Source: Arcuatula senhousia
Taxonomy: Eukaryota > Mollusca > Bivalvia > Mytilida > Mytilidae
Assembly: GCA_963971305.1 (NCBI GenBank)
Contig: OZ020303.1
Coordinates: 62,310,867-62,374,866 of the forward strand
Direction of reading: 5' to 3'
Length of the DNA: 64,000 bases
Shown: positions 50,843-63,705 of the stretch, in pieces
Numbering within the stretch: position 1 is the stretch's first letter
How the letters are laid out: the number at the start of each line of letters is the position of its first letter
Program-made: the position numbers and the translations under genes
The notes under the pieces: generated by a model
The model's database searches: none
Told to the model about the DNA's origin: nothing
The model's input: the letters and a program-made list of their open reading frames with translations, nothing else

Positions 50843-53800
50843 AGAGGGACAACTGTTCAGTGATTTCATATAGTCAACCAGAAAATGTTCAATAGGGTCT
50901 GCCTCCACCCCTTTAGGGAGGGGGGAATGCTTGTCAAACTCTCAAAACCCTCCCTACAATTTTTAATCATTCGGGTGCATTTTAAGACTGTGGCATAACT
51001 CGTTTATACTTCTATAGAAAATACATGTTCAAGTTCTCGACTCGTACATCGTATATATTCAGAGCCGAATCAAACGCGTATGAAAGTCAAGCGTGAAAGC
51101 GCACATGCATATGGAGAGAACGAATATGAATGATGAATATAAGTTTCGGTGAGTTTTCAACTGTGGTTTTCAACATCGAAAGATACAACATGTAAATGCG
51201 AGTAAACCAATGAACCAACGAAAGAAAAACTCAACTAGTGGAACTTCGACGACAATAATTAGAGCAACTCGTCAGTAGGCCTGATGTGGAATTCTCCAAA
51301 AACTGTTTCATGTAAATTTGAAATAATTAAGGATTCGTAAGGAAAGCTGGCTTTCAGACATTTTTATTTGATTGATTACATTTCCACAAATAAAACAAAG
51401 TAATAACAAGGAATAGTGTCAAACCCTGCAGGTAAAATTCTGAGAGACTTAAATACCATCGACAAATGCCCGTACTGCAACGCCTTCTTTAATGGCAACT
51501 CTTAATGAACATGTCTTTTATTCATTCCAACTATACAGAATAGCAATGTGTACTATTGTGAGACAAGTTTGACATGGCAAGATGTCGGCTCTCATGAACA
51601 TTAGTGTGTTGTATACATATCTCGGCTCTGATACATGTTAACATTGCAGTTTTTGTGAACTTTTGTTCGTCAGTAAGTCTGTCGACACACAGATTTCTCC
51701 AAGTCGATCAGAAACGTGTATGCTTATGCTACAATAAGCCATAACAAAATAATTGAATTTAGAACTCATGTCAAACATCTTCACAGCTTCATACGCAGTC
51801 TGTTTGTCAGTGCCCAAGTCTTTGATACCTTGATTTACTTTTGCAACATATAGTTAATGTATCTAGTGCATTTTGCACCTTCAGCAACTGTGGTTAGCTA
51901 CCTAACAATGTCACGTTCATATCAAATCAAAGAACCCTGCGGCAGGTCTCGATAAGAGTAGGATCCACATAATCCTCATGCAAGAGGCTAAATTGTCCAA
52001 TCCTACCCATCCCTCCTTTTCACAGTTGCAGTCAAAACTGTTTATCCTTGAGTCCCAATTGGCCGAATTCGTGCTGCTTTGGAGTAAAGCGATTACTAAC
52101 TATCTAACTACGCTAACTAACCTATCCCTCCAAACTCTCGGTCGCGTATACCCTTCACTTTGTCTTTGTTTAGCTGTTTGTTTTGGAGATTTTAATGATC
52201 TTTTTGTACTTATACGTTTGCTTTTGTATGATCTACACCAGCGGGTTGAACTTCTCAAAGTAAAGAAGAAAGTTCTACGAAAATTTTGCAAAAAAAAAAA
52301 ATAAACGCCAAAGACATGAAAATACAATATTGCTTATGAATCTTAGCTATTTGTTTAATAAATTCCGATAATATTGATGCCAAATTTAATCAGTGAAAAT
52401 GAAAAGCAGCTAGAGAAAAGATCGTTTTTTAGATGAATGCATGTTTTAATGTATTGGTAGCATGTGGATAGTTATTATCTTAGTTAAACATTTCATGATA
52501 TGTCTGTCAGTGGATCGGGTAATTTTTATCTGATGGGAACTGAGTGCTTTCTTAGAACTTTAAATATAAAGTTCTTTTTTTCTGTATCATGGGTTTTTCA
52601 TATCTGTGCGATAATTTTTCTAAACCACAGAGGCCTGACATGGAGGTACCATCAATATAACTCTTTTTCATTGCGTATTCTTCACTGAATGACTTGTATT
52701 TGTATTTGACCTAAAACAACACAAAGGAACCAAACTAAAAATACACAAGCGCATATTTTGCGTTTGATTATGAAATGCCTTTTTACATTTTTTTTACTGA
52801 TAATTTATACAAACTAATCAAATTATTATTTTGTGGGAAAAGAGAGATAACTCTAGTAGGAAAAGCGCCGGTCTGTCATTCTATCTGTCAACCTAATATA
52901 GCTTTCCAACATCACATCTTTTCTTCGTATTGTAGAAGAACACAACCACTAGTCTACTTCATATATAGAACAGTCTGTACATTTTGTGAAGTAAAAGTAA
53001 AACTTAAAGTATACATTTTATACTATCAAACTTGGCACACCCTTTAGAAATTACAAATAACTAAGAGTTCAATTACTACTAATCATTGCTTAAGTATAAC
53101 ATGAAAGCTAGTAGAAGTTGAGCTATGCGGAAAGGTAATACATGTAGATGTAATTCATTCCTATATCCTGGAAGTACTTTTTCTACTTTGATAATTTCAT
53201 AAGATGATTTGAAACCGCACGTACTCATAGAAATGATTTACAAATTCTTTATGAAATTCATTTAAAAAAACGAAATCATCTCTTGTTATCAAACCGGCTT
53301 TTTTAAGTGCAAGCAGATCTAAGCATTGTTTATTATGCTGAATCAATTCAATACTGATAAGGCTCATTTGAACCAATCAGAATTGAAATTTGAACAAAAA
53401 ATATTTTAATTAAATTTCAAACCATTCCAAAACTTACTTCTGTCAAGCTACGATCTTATCCGAAAGTATAAGTTCCGGTGGTCAGAATCTTAAGGTCCTG
53501 TCCCCACTTCACAAAGAGTTGACAAGGAAAGGGAGAAACAAACAAGATCGTTTGTCTCTAGATCTCACTACACAATTTTTTACCAATCTAAACCAAACAG
53601 GGCTGGTATATAAATAGTATACTGATCAGATTGGCTAGCATAGAAACGTGAGATTCTTCAGTGTACCTACGAAATCACTTCCTCAGTAAATACACGGTTT
53701 TCTAATGCGCAGCATCCCTTCCATATTTGGGACGCACGTGAAAGCTGATACTACTGTACTATTGTGTAAATGCGCGTGTGTCATACTGCTTCGATGATCA

Positions 53801-55540
53801 CCAACCGATAAGAGGCGTGTTCGGGAGTGACCAGTGTCGCTTCTTATGATTATTGCTAATTAATTGCAAGGAATTAATCCCAGACTTCCGTCTGCTCTAG
53901 CCGAACCATGCCGGCGGGACCCCTTGGGCTAATAATCTCAAAGCTAACTTCGTATCTTGAAATTAATTGCATTACACGATTATACTTATCATCAATGTAC
54001 ATGCATTACTGCATAATATTATATGTGTTTGAGGAAATGATTGTATCTTACACATATGTTTATCAGATTAGCAAGAGCAAATGATGATTTAGAACACATT
54101 TCAGACTTATCACTTAAACAACTATTACAGGGCTATTAGATCAGATTTTAATTGGGTGATTAGCAGTGTCGGGAACGTTCTAACCTTAAACAGATGGTAA
54201 AGGACAAATGCAAAAAAAAAAAAAAAACCATATTGACCATAAGGAAACCGGAAGGAAACAACAATGAGAGCTAATGGGAAATGTGATTAATTGTTCTCTA
54301 CTGTCACTCCATGAACGATTTGAATCAGATTGAGCTAATGGGCTATAAAAAAAAACATTTCATATACCAACCCACTCCACCCAGAGGGAAAAAAACAAAA
54401 CAATGCCCAAATCATTTACTTTTGTTAAAACTAAAAAAAATATCAAACATGGAGAAAAACAAAAAAAGTTAAAACTTCTTACCAAAATGAACTTATTCCT
54501 CTAAATAAGTCTAGAGTTTAGTAGCTTGTGTCTGAGTACTTGACAAAACAGAAGCCTATCAAATAGTTCAGTGAAGGACCACTTAATAAATGATGTTATA
54601 TAACTTTTACATACATCCGTTTTAAGGTGTATGCTCTTTTGATCATTTAAGTAACGAATGGTAAATGAGTATAATATTAAGAGACCTAAAAAGAAAACTG
54701 AAATAATCTTTTGATTGGAATATTTTGTAAGCTTAACGCAAAGCAAAAACTAACAAAAATCTGTTTGGATGATGACAAAATGTTCTATACAGTCCCATTT
54801 CATCCTGAAACTTTTTACCAAATTTTCAAAGTTATTTAAAAATGGAAATTTCAGTTTCTGGTAAATAATTTAAATTCACGCGAGAAACCTTTAAAGATAA
54901 TGACAAAACGGTTTATTAACCCTAATTTTATCCTGAAACTTTTTGACACTTGATTTTTGGTGTCATTAGGGGCTATGTAACATTTTCAGCATCCTGACAT
55001 TTCTGTTAAACCAAGATATTATGACAAGTAAGTAAATTATGTATTTTTACCCAAAGATTGCAATGAGATTGATGTAACAAGTGTTGAATTGACAAATTAC
55101 TTGTCGAGACTAATTATGTTATCTAACATAGCTTTCAGTGCATGGTAGTCGCAGTTTTCTCTGTCTATAGCAAAAATGATATTGTTCAAAAGTACGTCAG
55201 CACTAGCCCCGTATAAGTTGAACAGAGAATGAGGGTTCCAAATAGTTTTACTGATGATCTATGAATAAATATTCCATCAGAATCAGGCGAATTTTTTGCA
55301 CCAATTCAAACACCCACAATAATTGTTCGATATAAGATCAGTCAGCGTACAGGAATTGTACATTCTGGCTTTCTGACAGTTGATACATACCCATAATACT
55401 TTTACAATTCTTGTAAACTGACTATCATCTTTTTGAACACTATACCGGAGCAATGTGGGCGTTTGAATTGGATCCTTTCTATGTCTTAAGACGACATACT
55501 TTTTGAACTGTGGTTATACAGGGGTGGTAAAGGGGGATCC
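50843..55540. other. intergenic, no gene recognised
   Basis: No reading frame here has recognisable homology. The block 53800-53940 is more GC-rich (GCCGAACCATGCCGGCGGGA near 53901) but gives no protein or RNA gene that I can support. A 108-codon open frame at 51978-52304 is low-complexity at its end and has no known motif. Confidence 0.5.
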
Positions 55541-55544
55541 CAAC

Positions 55545-55840
55545 ACGAAAACACCTGCTTCAAAAACGCTGAAAACGAAGCACGAGTTATAAAAATCGCC
55601 AAACACGAAACTCGAGAAAAATGAATTCAGATAATCGAAAACACGAAATCACGTGCCTCAAAAAGACAGAAAACGAAGCACAGGTATAATAAAAATCTCA
55701 AAACACGAAACGCGGGACAAAAATAGAGACAAAAATGGAGAACGTACAACCTCCCCAACACAAAAACACGAGAAATAAAAATCAAAATCACGAAAACACG
55801 TAAAATAAAAACGTCGAAAACGTAGCACGAAAATAACCTT
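55545..55840. repeat. degenerate CGAAAACACGA-type tandem repeat
   Basis: Words such as GAAAACGAAGCACG, AAACACGAAA and CGAAAACACG recur about every 15-40 bases across ~300 bp in one orientation. The period is irregular. Confidence 0.65.
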
Positions 55841-56189
55841 TTACCATCCTCTTTAAAGCATATTGACCTACACACATGCTTTATTTGTTAAATCTCTTTC
55901 TTTTCACCTAAAATGCATTGGATCGACTTTTTTGTGGTTACAGACTGTGAGGTTCATCCAACTACTCTCTATATACCGTACAGGCCTTAGCTCAATGTGT
56001 TCTGCATGGTAACATACAATAACAAGAGGATCCCTGGAGTCTTAATCGTTCACTTGGTCCTAAGGGCCATTAAGGGTCTCTTCTTTATGGGTTCATCATA
56101 CCGTCAATCTTAATCAAATATATACTTTTGTAGAAAAATAAGCTAAAAGTTTAAGAAGGTGACATTTTGTTTTATCTGCAACAATTTTC

Positions 56190-57290
56190 ATTTAAAGGAG
56201 AAAAACATAAAAAAATATATTTCTTACTTTGATAGGGACATATCAGAAGGGGGCTTCTGTCAACTTTGACCCAATGGAGACTTTTGTAACGCTTCATGAG
56301 CTGAAGGTTAAGACAGGCTACATCTTTTCTCTATCTTTAACAATGTTCATTCTATAGTGCAAAAACAGAAAAAAAAAAACGCCATGTTTGGCCTTTAAAG
56401 GGTCATATTCTCTATAAAGGATCATCTGGCAACTACAACCACAATGAAGACTTTTGAAGAGCTTAATGTTATGGCTTAATGATCTGAAGGTTTAAACAAG
56501 CCGTAACTTTTCTCTATCTGCAATAATTTTCATTCTATAGAGCAAAAACAGGAAAAAATCATTATGTTTCTCCTTTAAAGGGCCATAACTCCTACAAGGG
56601 ATCATCTGACAACTTCAGCCCAAAGAGCTTTATGAGCTGAAGGTTTAACCAGCAAGTTTTTCTCCATCTGCAACAGTTTTCATATTATAGGGCAAAACAG
56701 GGAAAAAACCCGCTATTTTTGGCCTTTAAAAGGCCATAACTCCTATTAGGGGTCATCCATCTGACAACTTCAACCAAATTGAGACTTTTGTAGGGATTAA
56801 TGGGCTTGAAGGTTTAAGCAAGCGACAGCTTTTCTTTACCTGCAACAGTTTCAGTTCTATAAGGCAAAAAAACGGGAACAAACGCTAATTTGGGTTTTTA
56901 AAGGGCCGTAACCCCTATAAGTGGTCTTCTGATAACGTCAAACCAATTGAGAGTTTTGTAGAACTTAAAGATGAAGGTTTAAGCAAGCAACAGCTTTTCT
57001 CTATCTGCAACAGTTTCCATTTTAGAGTGCAAAAACAAGGAAAAAAAATCCCGCTATTTTAATATTTAAAGGGCCATAACCCCTAGGTATGGTCTTTTGA
57101 CAACTTAAACCCAATGGGGACTTTTATAGAACTTGCTGAAGGTTAAGAAAGCAACAGCTTTCCTCTATCTGCAAAAGTTTTCATTCTATAGGGCAAAATC
57201 AGAAAAAAACGCCATTTTTGCCAAAACCCCTATAAGTGGTCATCTTACAACTTCAACCCAATAGAGACTTTTGTAGAGCTTAAGATGCCT
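56190..57290. repeat. minisatellite, ~7 diverged units of 150-180 bp
   Basis: Each unit carries TTTAAAGGGCCATAACTCCT, GGATCATCTGACAACTTCA, GAGACTTTTGTAGAGCTTAA, GGTTTAAGCAAGC and TTTCTCTATCTGCAACAGTT in the same order. The TTTAAAGGGYCATA anchors lie near 56397, 56577, 56728, 56899 and 57067, with degraded units on each side. Confidence 0.85.
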
Positions 57291-57320
57291 TTAGATTTTT
57301 TATAGTGGGTTATAAGCCAT

Positions 57321-59474
57321 TTTAAGTGATTTTATCCTATGTTATATATTTTTAGAAACAGCGGCCATGTATTGGCAAAGTGAGCTAACAATATTAAGCG
57401 TTTTTCAGAAATCGTTCTGCACTTTAATATTTTACTCCTAACATGTTTTCTACACCTCTTTTGCCAATTCAAATCTTCAAGAAATGTTTTGTCGGAATCT
57501 GATTTTGGACCAAAACAAAAGCCCCCGACTCTACAAGTTTGAATAGAACCAAGATTTGTACAAGTAATGCCGAAAACGAGACCTTACAAACCTGGCATTT
57601 CGAATGTGCATATATTATGAAGAGACGTGATCACCGAATAAATGGATAAAAGAGAAAAGTAAGACCTACCTCTAACGCGCAAGGATGCTGTTTCCTCTGA
57701 TATACTAACTATTTCACTTAACAAAAGGAAGCTGACAAAACATTAAGTGCTTATTGGTAAATAATTGTGGTCATCACATACTTGGTCGAAAAATGAACTT
57801 TATTTAGCTGAAATATTTTGTTTATGATGCAAATTCTCAAGGATAGGTTATGTAATCATGTATTGACCAAAACATTCTTAAGATAGTTAATTGGTTAATT
57901 AGCAGTTGTTGTTTATGAAAACGATTGTTTTTCGCTAGAAATTTAATGCTGTGGTCCAGACAATTGCTTTGTCCTACGTCTGATTGTATTAGTCAAACTC
58001 CAATCCCACTGTTGCACAGTTGCGTTACATTGGAAATATTCATACTTGTTTGTTGTGTCTGCAAGCTTTATTACTTTTATTTTCTACTAGTATTTTGTTT
58101 CATGAGTGAACTTACATGGCTGACTTCAGATACCAAGTTTCATTTGTCAAGAAGTAGCTGTTCCATTCTTCAATATTGATGCAATCCAATAAAATTCGTT
58201 ACAACATTATAGGAATCAAAAATTAGCTACAACAATAATTATGAATCACTTTGATGTTGAGAATTTTTCAAAAAAATACATACCTTCTTTTCATATCAGA
58301 CCTCGGCGATCACTCTGCAACCTCGGGCAACGTTATCTTGCACTTTCTTGTATATTCCAAAAAGCCGACTTTACTTTGCTCAAGACATTCCTTTGCAATA
58401 TATGCACAAAATGTATGTTGCTTCCTATCTAATCGGCTAATATGTCATATTTATTCGCTCTTCAATTGGAACAAAACCCTTTAAACCCTAAGCAGATCAA
58501 ATGTCTCATTTGAATGCCCCGTTATTCATGGGTGTCTTCATAATAACCTTATATACCAATTTAGTTTTGCAAGATAAAATCGAATACACAATTAAATTTC
58601 ATTTATTGTAAACATGTAATTTTGTATAGATAGATAAAAAGATGTTCTTCGGGCAGTTTCCGATGTGTCTACGTCATATAAGGAAGAATTACATGTATTT
58701 GAAACATTTTCATGATTCATTTTAAATATATTGAATGAAACAAAAAGTGAAGGGTTACGATAAATTGATAATAGCATGAGCACTGTTTCCCGAGGGAGTG
58801 CATGAAGTATGCAAGTATGCAAAAAGTACTTATGTAAGCCTAAAAAATTAAATGGTTTATGTACCCTGTTTTTTTTTATGGGCACAAAGTTTGAAAACCA
58901 ATTGAGTTTCAGAAGGAAAGCCCATTTTAAATATACCTCTAGCTTCCAAACACAACCAAAAAAAAAAAAAGAAAAAAGAAAAAGAAAATCTGAATTTCGA
59001 TGCATGTTTTGCAAAATGTCTTGGCAAATTAAAAATCAAACAAAGGGTCTCCTGTTTCTCTAGTAGCTAGATTTTTAAACCTGTTGTTAGTGCAATGGAC
59101 AAACACCCAAGAATAATCGAAAATAACCTAACATAAACAGTCCTCACTCTTAGTTTTTAACAGCAGACCCGAAGCAATTTCTCCTCGACCATTCAAATAT
59201 TTGCTGATGAGGCCCCGGCCACATCCATGTTACAGGCCAGTTTCTGGGGCCTCTTGTCTACAATGGACAACTTAATAAAATTATGTGAACAATAAACATG
59301 GCTCAGCAACATAAAAGTGGATTTGAAAAGAAGCTCCTAATCCGGCGGGATATATTCATGCAAAAATCGATCCTTATTTGACTTGACCATCACATTAAAC
59401 ATTTTTGACAAAAAGAAACTGATTTAAAACAACAAGTTACAACAGAGTAACTTAGAAATTCAGTGCTGATGAAT
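57321..59474. other. intergenic, no gene recognised
   Basis: AT-rich sequence. A GGCCCCGG...GGGGCCTCTTG block near 59210-59261 resembles the end of a dispersed repeat. I found no coding sequence that I can support. Confidence 0.5.
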
Positions 59475-60734
59475 ACTTTCACCTCCTTCACTCGGCTAAC
59501 TGAGAACTCAGTCAGTTGGTTTAATTTAACAAGGAGGCTATATGGGAAATGGGTCTGTTGGAGAGTCGGCTAAAGTCTGTTGGTCAAGTACTATTGAGAA
59601 AAACATAGCAAGATCAGTATATTTTACTAAATATTTCTTTTTTACTTTCTTTGATAAAAAAAATAATTTCTGTTGAGCAAAACAATATTGAATACTGAAC
59701 GTATTCATATATTGTTTTCCTCGGTAGCTTACATTGGTAAGCTACAAAATGGAAAGGTGTGTTACTCATCGAGATATTTCTACCAATTTTGTCATACAAA
59801 AATGTAAACATTATAGCGTTTTGCTAGAATTAAAGTCGAAAGCCTTACAAAAAAAAACGCAACTTAAATTGTATATCATGTATGTTTGACATATAACTGT
59901 ACGTAGAAGGAAAAAAATACGACAGACATACGTTTTGGTGGCATTTATTATGTTTTTGCCTAAAATTGGGTCTGTTGGAGAGTCGGCTATAATGAACTCG
60001 GTCTGTTGGTCAGTCTGTTGAGAGTAAATTAATCAACTGATATCATACTATATTTGTGCCATATCACATATTTTAAAAAATAGAAATACTCTTACACAGT
60101 GACATAAAGCGTATATATTCGTAGTGATGGTTGTAAAATCACAGAAAAGGCGTAAAATTAATATTAATCGCGTTATAACAAGCACATCGGTTTGATTGAT
60201 CAAGCTTACCATTAATTTTTCAGTATGAAAAGAAAAAGAAAGAACCATTCTAACAGAAAGTAAATATGGAAAAATTAAAGAAAGAAAAAAATCAAAGATG
60301 AAAAAGTTAAACAAGAGACGCTTATCCCTAAAATACTGAGAAAAAAAAATTCATACACCGGTCTTAGAAGGAAAGTTAAGAACAATATGACTAATTATTA
60401 ACTATGCCAACTGACTTTGTATTGCAAACATGATCAAAAACCATTCCAACCTCCAAAGTATAATGTATTATATGGCAACTGCTTTAAAGCATACATGATA
60501 CGTGCATAGAAAAAATCAGAATTTTAACAGTGTGTTACTACCCAAGCGGGTGGGTGGGGATGTTCGTTCGGTCTGCTTATTCCCATATGATAATATATGA
60601 TTGGCCCAGATTTTTTTCTAATTAATGCATGTTTTAGCCCTTATAATACTGTATAAATATGTACAAGTAAAAAATACTAATTTAAAATCATCAATTTTTA
60701 GCCATGCTATTAAATACTTCATGCTTATAATTAT

Positions 60735-61260
60735 ACCCTCGCTTTAAAGAAGAGGGGTATACTGTTTAACCTTTATCCAATTGTCCGTCCGTTCGTTCGT
60801 TCGTACGGAACATAATTTCCGTGGCAGTTTTTCAAGCAACTATATATATAAGGTAGAGGTCTGATATTTTGTATATTTCTTTGTCTTAAAGTGCCACAAA
60901 GTGTATTTCGATTTTACGTTCCTATGTCTACTTCTTGTTAACCGAAAACTTCGGTTTTTACACGTATTGTACATTCATGCAAAATTTTCCTCACGGTTTT
61001 CTCAGCACTTCATGACATAGAGGTTGGGGTATTATATCTTGTATACAGCTTTATCCTTTATTACCGATTTCTAGTTTTCTATTTCCTGTTTACCGAATCG
61101 ACATACACGCAAAATTTCGGTCACTGTTTTCTCTTCAACTACATGACATAGAGTTCTAATATTTTGTATACAGTTTCATCCTATAGCATCACAAGATGTT
61201 TACCGATCTTATCCTCCTAGATCATCTACTTCCTTTCTTACAAAACTCAGGTTTAACGCA
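60735..61260. repeat. degenerate tandem repeat, ~3 units, with GTTC microsatellite
   Basis: After GTCCGTCCGTTCGTTCGTTC (60783-60802), three related blocks contain ACTTCATGACATAGAGG, ATATCTTGTATACAGC and TTTCATCC-type words, starting near 60830, 60995 and 61120. It is nested within the 59480-62921 element. Confidence 0.55.
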
Positions 61261-61579
61261 AGGCATAATTTTGGGAGCTCGGTAATCAGCATATGCTCAC
61301 AGATTGATATGAATAAATGTAGATTTTACATTTCTAAAATACATTATTATCAAGATGTATGTAAATATGTTTCTATGGTATTCTACTAACCAACAAAATT
61401 GAATTATCTTTTTATATTTTTTATCAGTTTTGATTTTTATGGGGGGCTATGGATAATTTCTTCGTCCTGCCTTTTTTTTTCGGAAAAAGTTGAGACAATT
61501 GTTTTTTTGCGCGCTTGCGCGCGCTGATTTTTTTTTATTTATAAAGCTTTAATGAAATTTTCAGCCAAAACTGCATCCT

Positions 61580-62190
61580 GCCCTTTTTGGTCAGGTGAGC
61601 TATTGTCATCACCTGACCTGTGGATTTTTTGCAAATTTTGCACCTGTTTAGCTCAATATCTTGAAAACTATACAAGATATTTGAGAAATTTAAATTGCAT
61701 ATTGTTGTAAGCACATCAAGATCTACAAAATATGTAATATGGTCAACGTTGTAGGACCTTTCCTTTGAGGAGTTATTGCCCTTAGAACGTCAAAATTTAG
61801 CATTTAAAAAGCATTTCCTCATTTATATGAAAACGTTAACACCTCTGACACTTTAAGTCCAATTGGAACCAAACTTAGCATTGTTGTTTATTAGCATTAG
61901 GTGTATAGAACTGACGTTGGGATTTTTGATTGGTTGTAAAACATGGCGGCTGTGGCTAAAAATAGAACATAGGGTTAAACTGCATTTTTTTGCAAAAAGG
62001 GTGACAGATTTTTGAATTTTGATTGAGAACAAAAGTGATCAGCACCTGAAGATGCACCATATCGTCAGATGACCCCCTTATTAAACTTATGACCCTTTCA
62101 ATGTCAAATAGATTTTGCCTAATAACCTTTACTTCAGGCACATGTATATTTCAGGTGAGCGATTCAGGCTCCTGGGAGCCTCTTGTTTAT
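61580..62190. repeat. dispersed repeat ending GGTGAGCGATTCAGGCTCCT
   Basis: Starts around CTTTTTGGTCAGGTGAGCTA and ends CAGGTGAGCGATTCAGGCTC + CTGGGAGCCTCTTGTTT, with GGAGTTATTGCCCTTAGAAC inside. I recall very similar sequence dispersed in bivalve genomes. Boundaries are approximate. Confidence 0.5.
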
Positions 62191-63006
62191 TCAAAGCACT
62201 GTCCTGCCTTTTTATTTCTGGATTTGCAATCTGACTTGCCTTTTTATTTCAAATTTCACCATAGCCCCGGTTCCTAAATACACATATCTTGTCATAATTG
62301 CAAAAAATCAACCCCCGAAATTACAAATTATTTCACACTTGAATTAATACAATATAAAAATTAAAAATATACGTCACTTGCAATCATTCTATCTCGGCTA
62401 ATTAACTCTCAACAGACTTAAATTTAATTGGCCGACTCACCAACAGACTTTAGCCGGCACTTTAAAAAAAAAATCATTTTTTATATCATTATAACATAAA
62501 ATCACTTTTTGTTGTTTGAATGTTTTATTTTTTACACTGAAGAAAACCTTTCGAATCGCTATTTATATTTAAAAAGTGTAAAAAATGTGTTTATTTGTAA
62601 AAAAAACATTCATAGTTACCATATTTGAGCATACTACCACCTCGCCTTTTCGTTTTATTGAACACTGGAATAACAAATTGACTGTGTGGCAATTTGAAAA
62701 TGTGGTCAAATGAATATCATTTTGGTTGAAAGATTTTGTTTTTTGACAATTTATTGATATTTTGCCAAAAAATATCTTTTTCACAAGATTTTATGTTCAT
62801 CCATTGGATTTTACTCTCAACAGACCTATAGCCGACTCTCTAACAGACCCATTTCCCATATAGCCTCCATAGTAAATAAAACCAACAGACCGAGTTCTCA
62901 GTTAGCCGAGTGAAGGAGGTGACTTTCAGAGCACTACTTGGCTAATGCAAATTAATTTTTATCATGCCTGCGAAACGGAGCGAGACCTTAAGTGATTTTT
63001 TTACCT

Positions 63007-63039
<33 letters not shown>
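63007..63039. repeat. GCG trinucleotide microsatellite, 11 units
   Basis: Uninterrupted GCG repeat of 33 bp in AT-rich surroundings, between GCGAAACGGAGCGAGACC and the 175-bp tandem repeat. Confidence 0.95.
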
Positions 63040-63044
63040 TTAAC

Positions 63045-63535
63045 TTTCAATGTAAAAGCTTTATGAGCACATCCATATCTCAACAACTTTAAGTCCTAGG
63101 TTATTGAAATACCCCAGTAGAATCTTAGCACAGTTGCATCCCCATCTCTTGACATTGACTTTGACAATTTTCAATACATATTATAGCAATGTTAAAGTTG
63201 TATGAGCACCTTCATATCCCAAAAACTAAAAGTCAAAAGTTAATGAAAGTTAGTACGCATATGCCTTGAGTTGTAGCTTAGCACAGCTTCATCCCCATCT
63301 TTTGACCTTGACCTTGAATTTCTGGTTGAATGACTTTGACAATTTTCAATACATATTATAGCAATGTTAAGGTTTTATGAACATCTCCATGTCACAAAAA
63401 ACTATAAGTCCTAGGTTCATGACACTTGGTATGCATATACCCATTAGTAGCTTAGCCCAGCTGAATTCCTATCTTTTGATCTTTTGACCTTGATTTTTCG
63501 GTTGAGTGCCTTTGACAATTTTCAATACATTGCAA
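63045..63535. repeat. tandem repeat, ~175-bp period, about 3 units
   Basis: TTTGACAATTTTCAATACAT starts at 63160, 63335 and 63511. Each unit also has CTTAGCACAGYT, CCTATCTTTTGACCTTGA and CATATCTCAACAAC-like words. The copies are diverged. Confidence 0.85.
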
Positions 63536-63705
63536 CTGCAATGTCAATTTTTATAAGCTGGAATTAAGGGTAAGGTTTATAAAAGATATGGATATTTATC
63601 AGTGCTAGATCCTCATCTTTTGATCTTGACCTGGCATATTCAGATATTAGCGACTGTGATTGTTTACGTTGGTATTTTTTGGGAAATGTAAGAGTTCAGG
63701 AATTA

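Larger units (their letters stand above)
59480..62921. mobile_element. 3.4-kb foldback-type DNA element with ~105-bp terminal inverted repeats
   Basis: The left end CACCTCCTTCACTCGGCTAA + CTGAGAACTC is repeated inverted at 62921. Similarity continues through AGGCTATATGGGAAATGGGT + CTGTTGGAGAGTCGGCTA, about 105 bp in all. ACTTT flanks both ends (59475-59479, 62922-62926), a possible 5-bp target duplication. GTCTGTTGG/AGTCGGCTA words recur subterminally at ~59550-59590, ~59966-60024, ~62390-62460 and ~62815-62895. No transposase is visible; the interior holds other dispersed repeats. The superfamily is not assignable by eye. Confidence 0.85.

Noticed and set aside
51978..52304. 108-codon plus-strand open frame upstream of filamin
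   Set aside because: No recognisable domain, a low-complexity Lys tail produced by an A-run, and a similar-length frame on the opposite strand; not supported as a gene.
58592..59014. 140-codon minus-strand open frame
   Set aside because: The Phe-rich run comes from a poly-A tract on the plus strand; no motif or codon bias supports coding.
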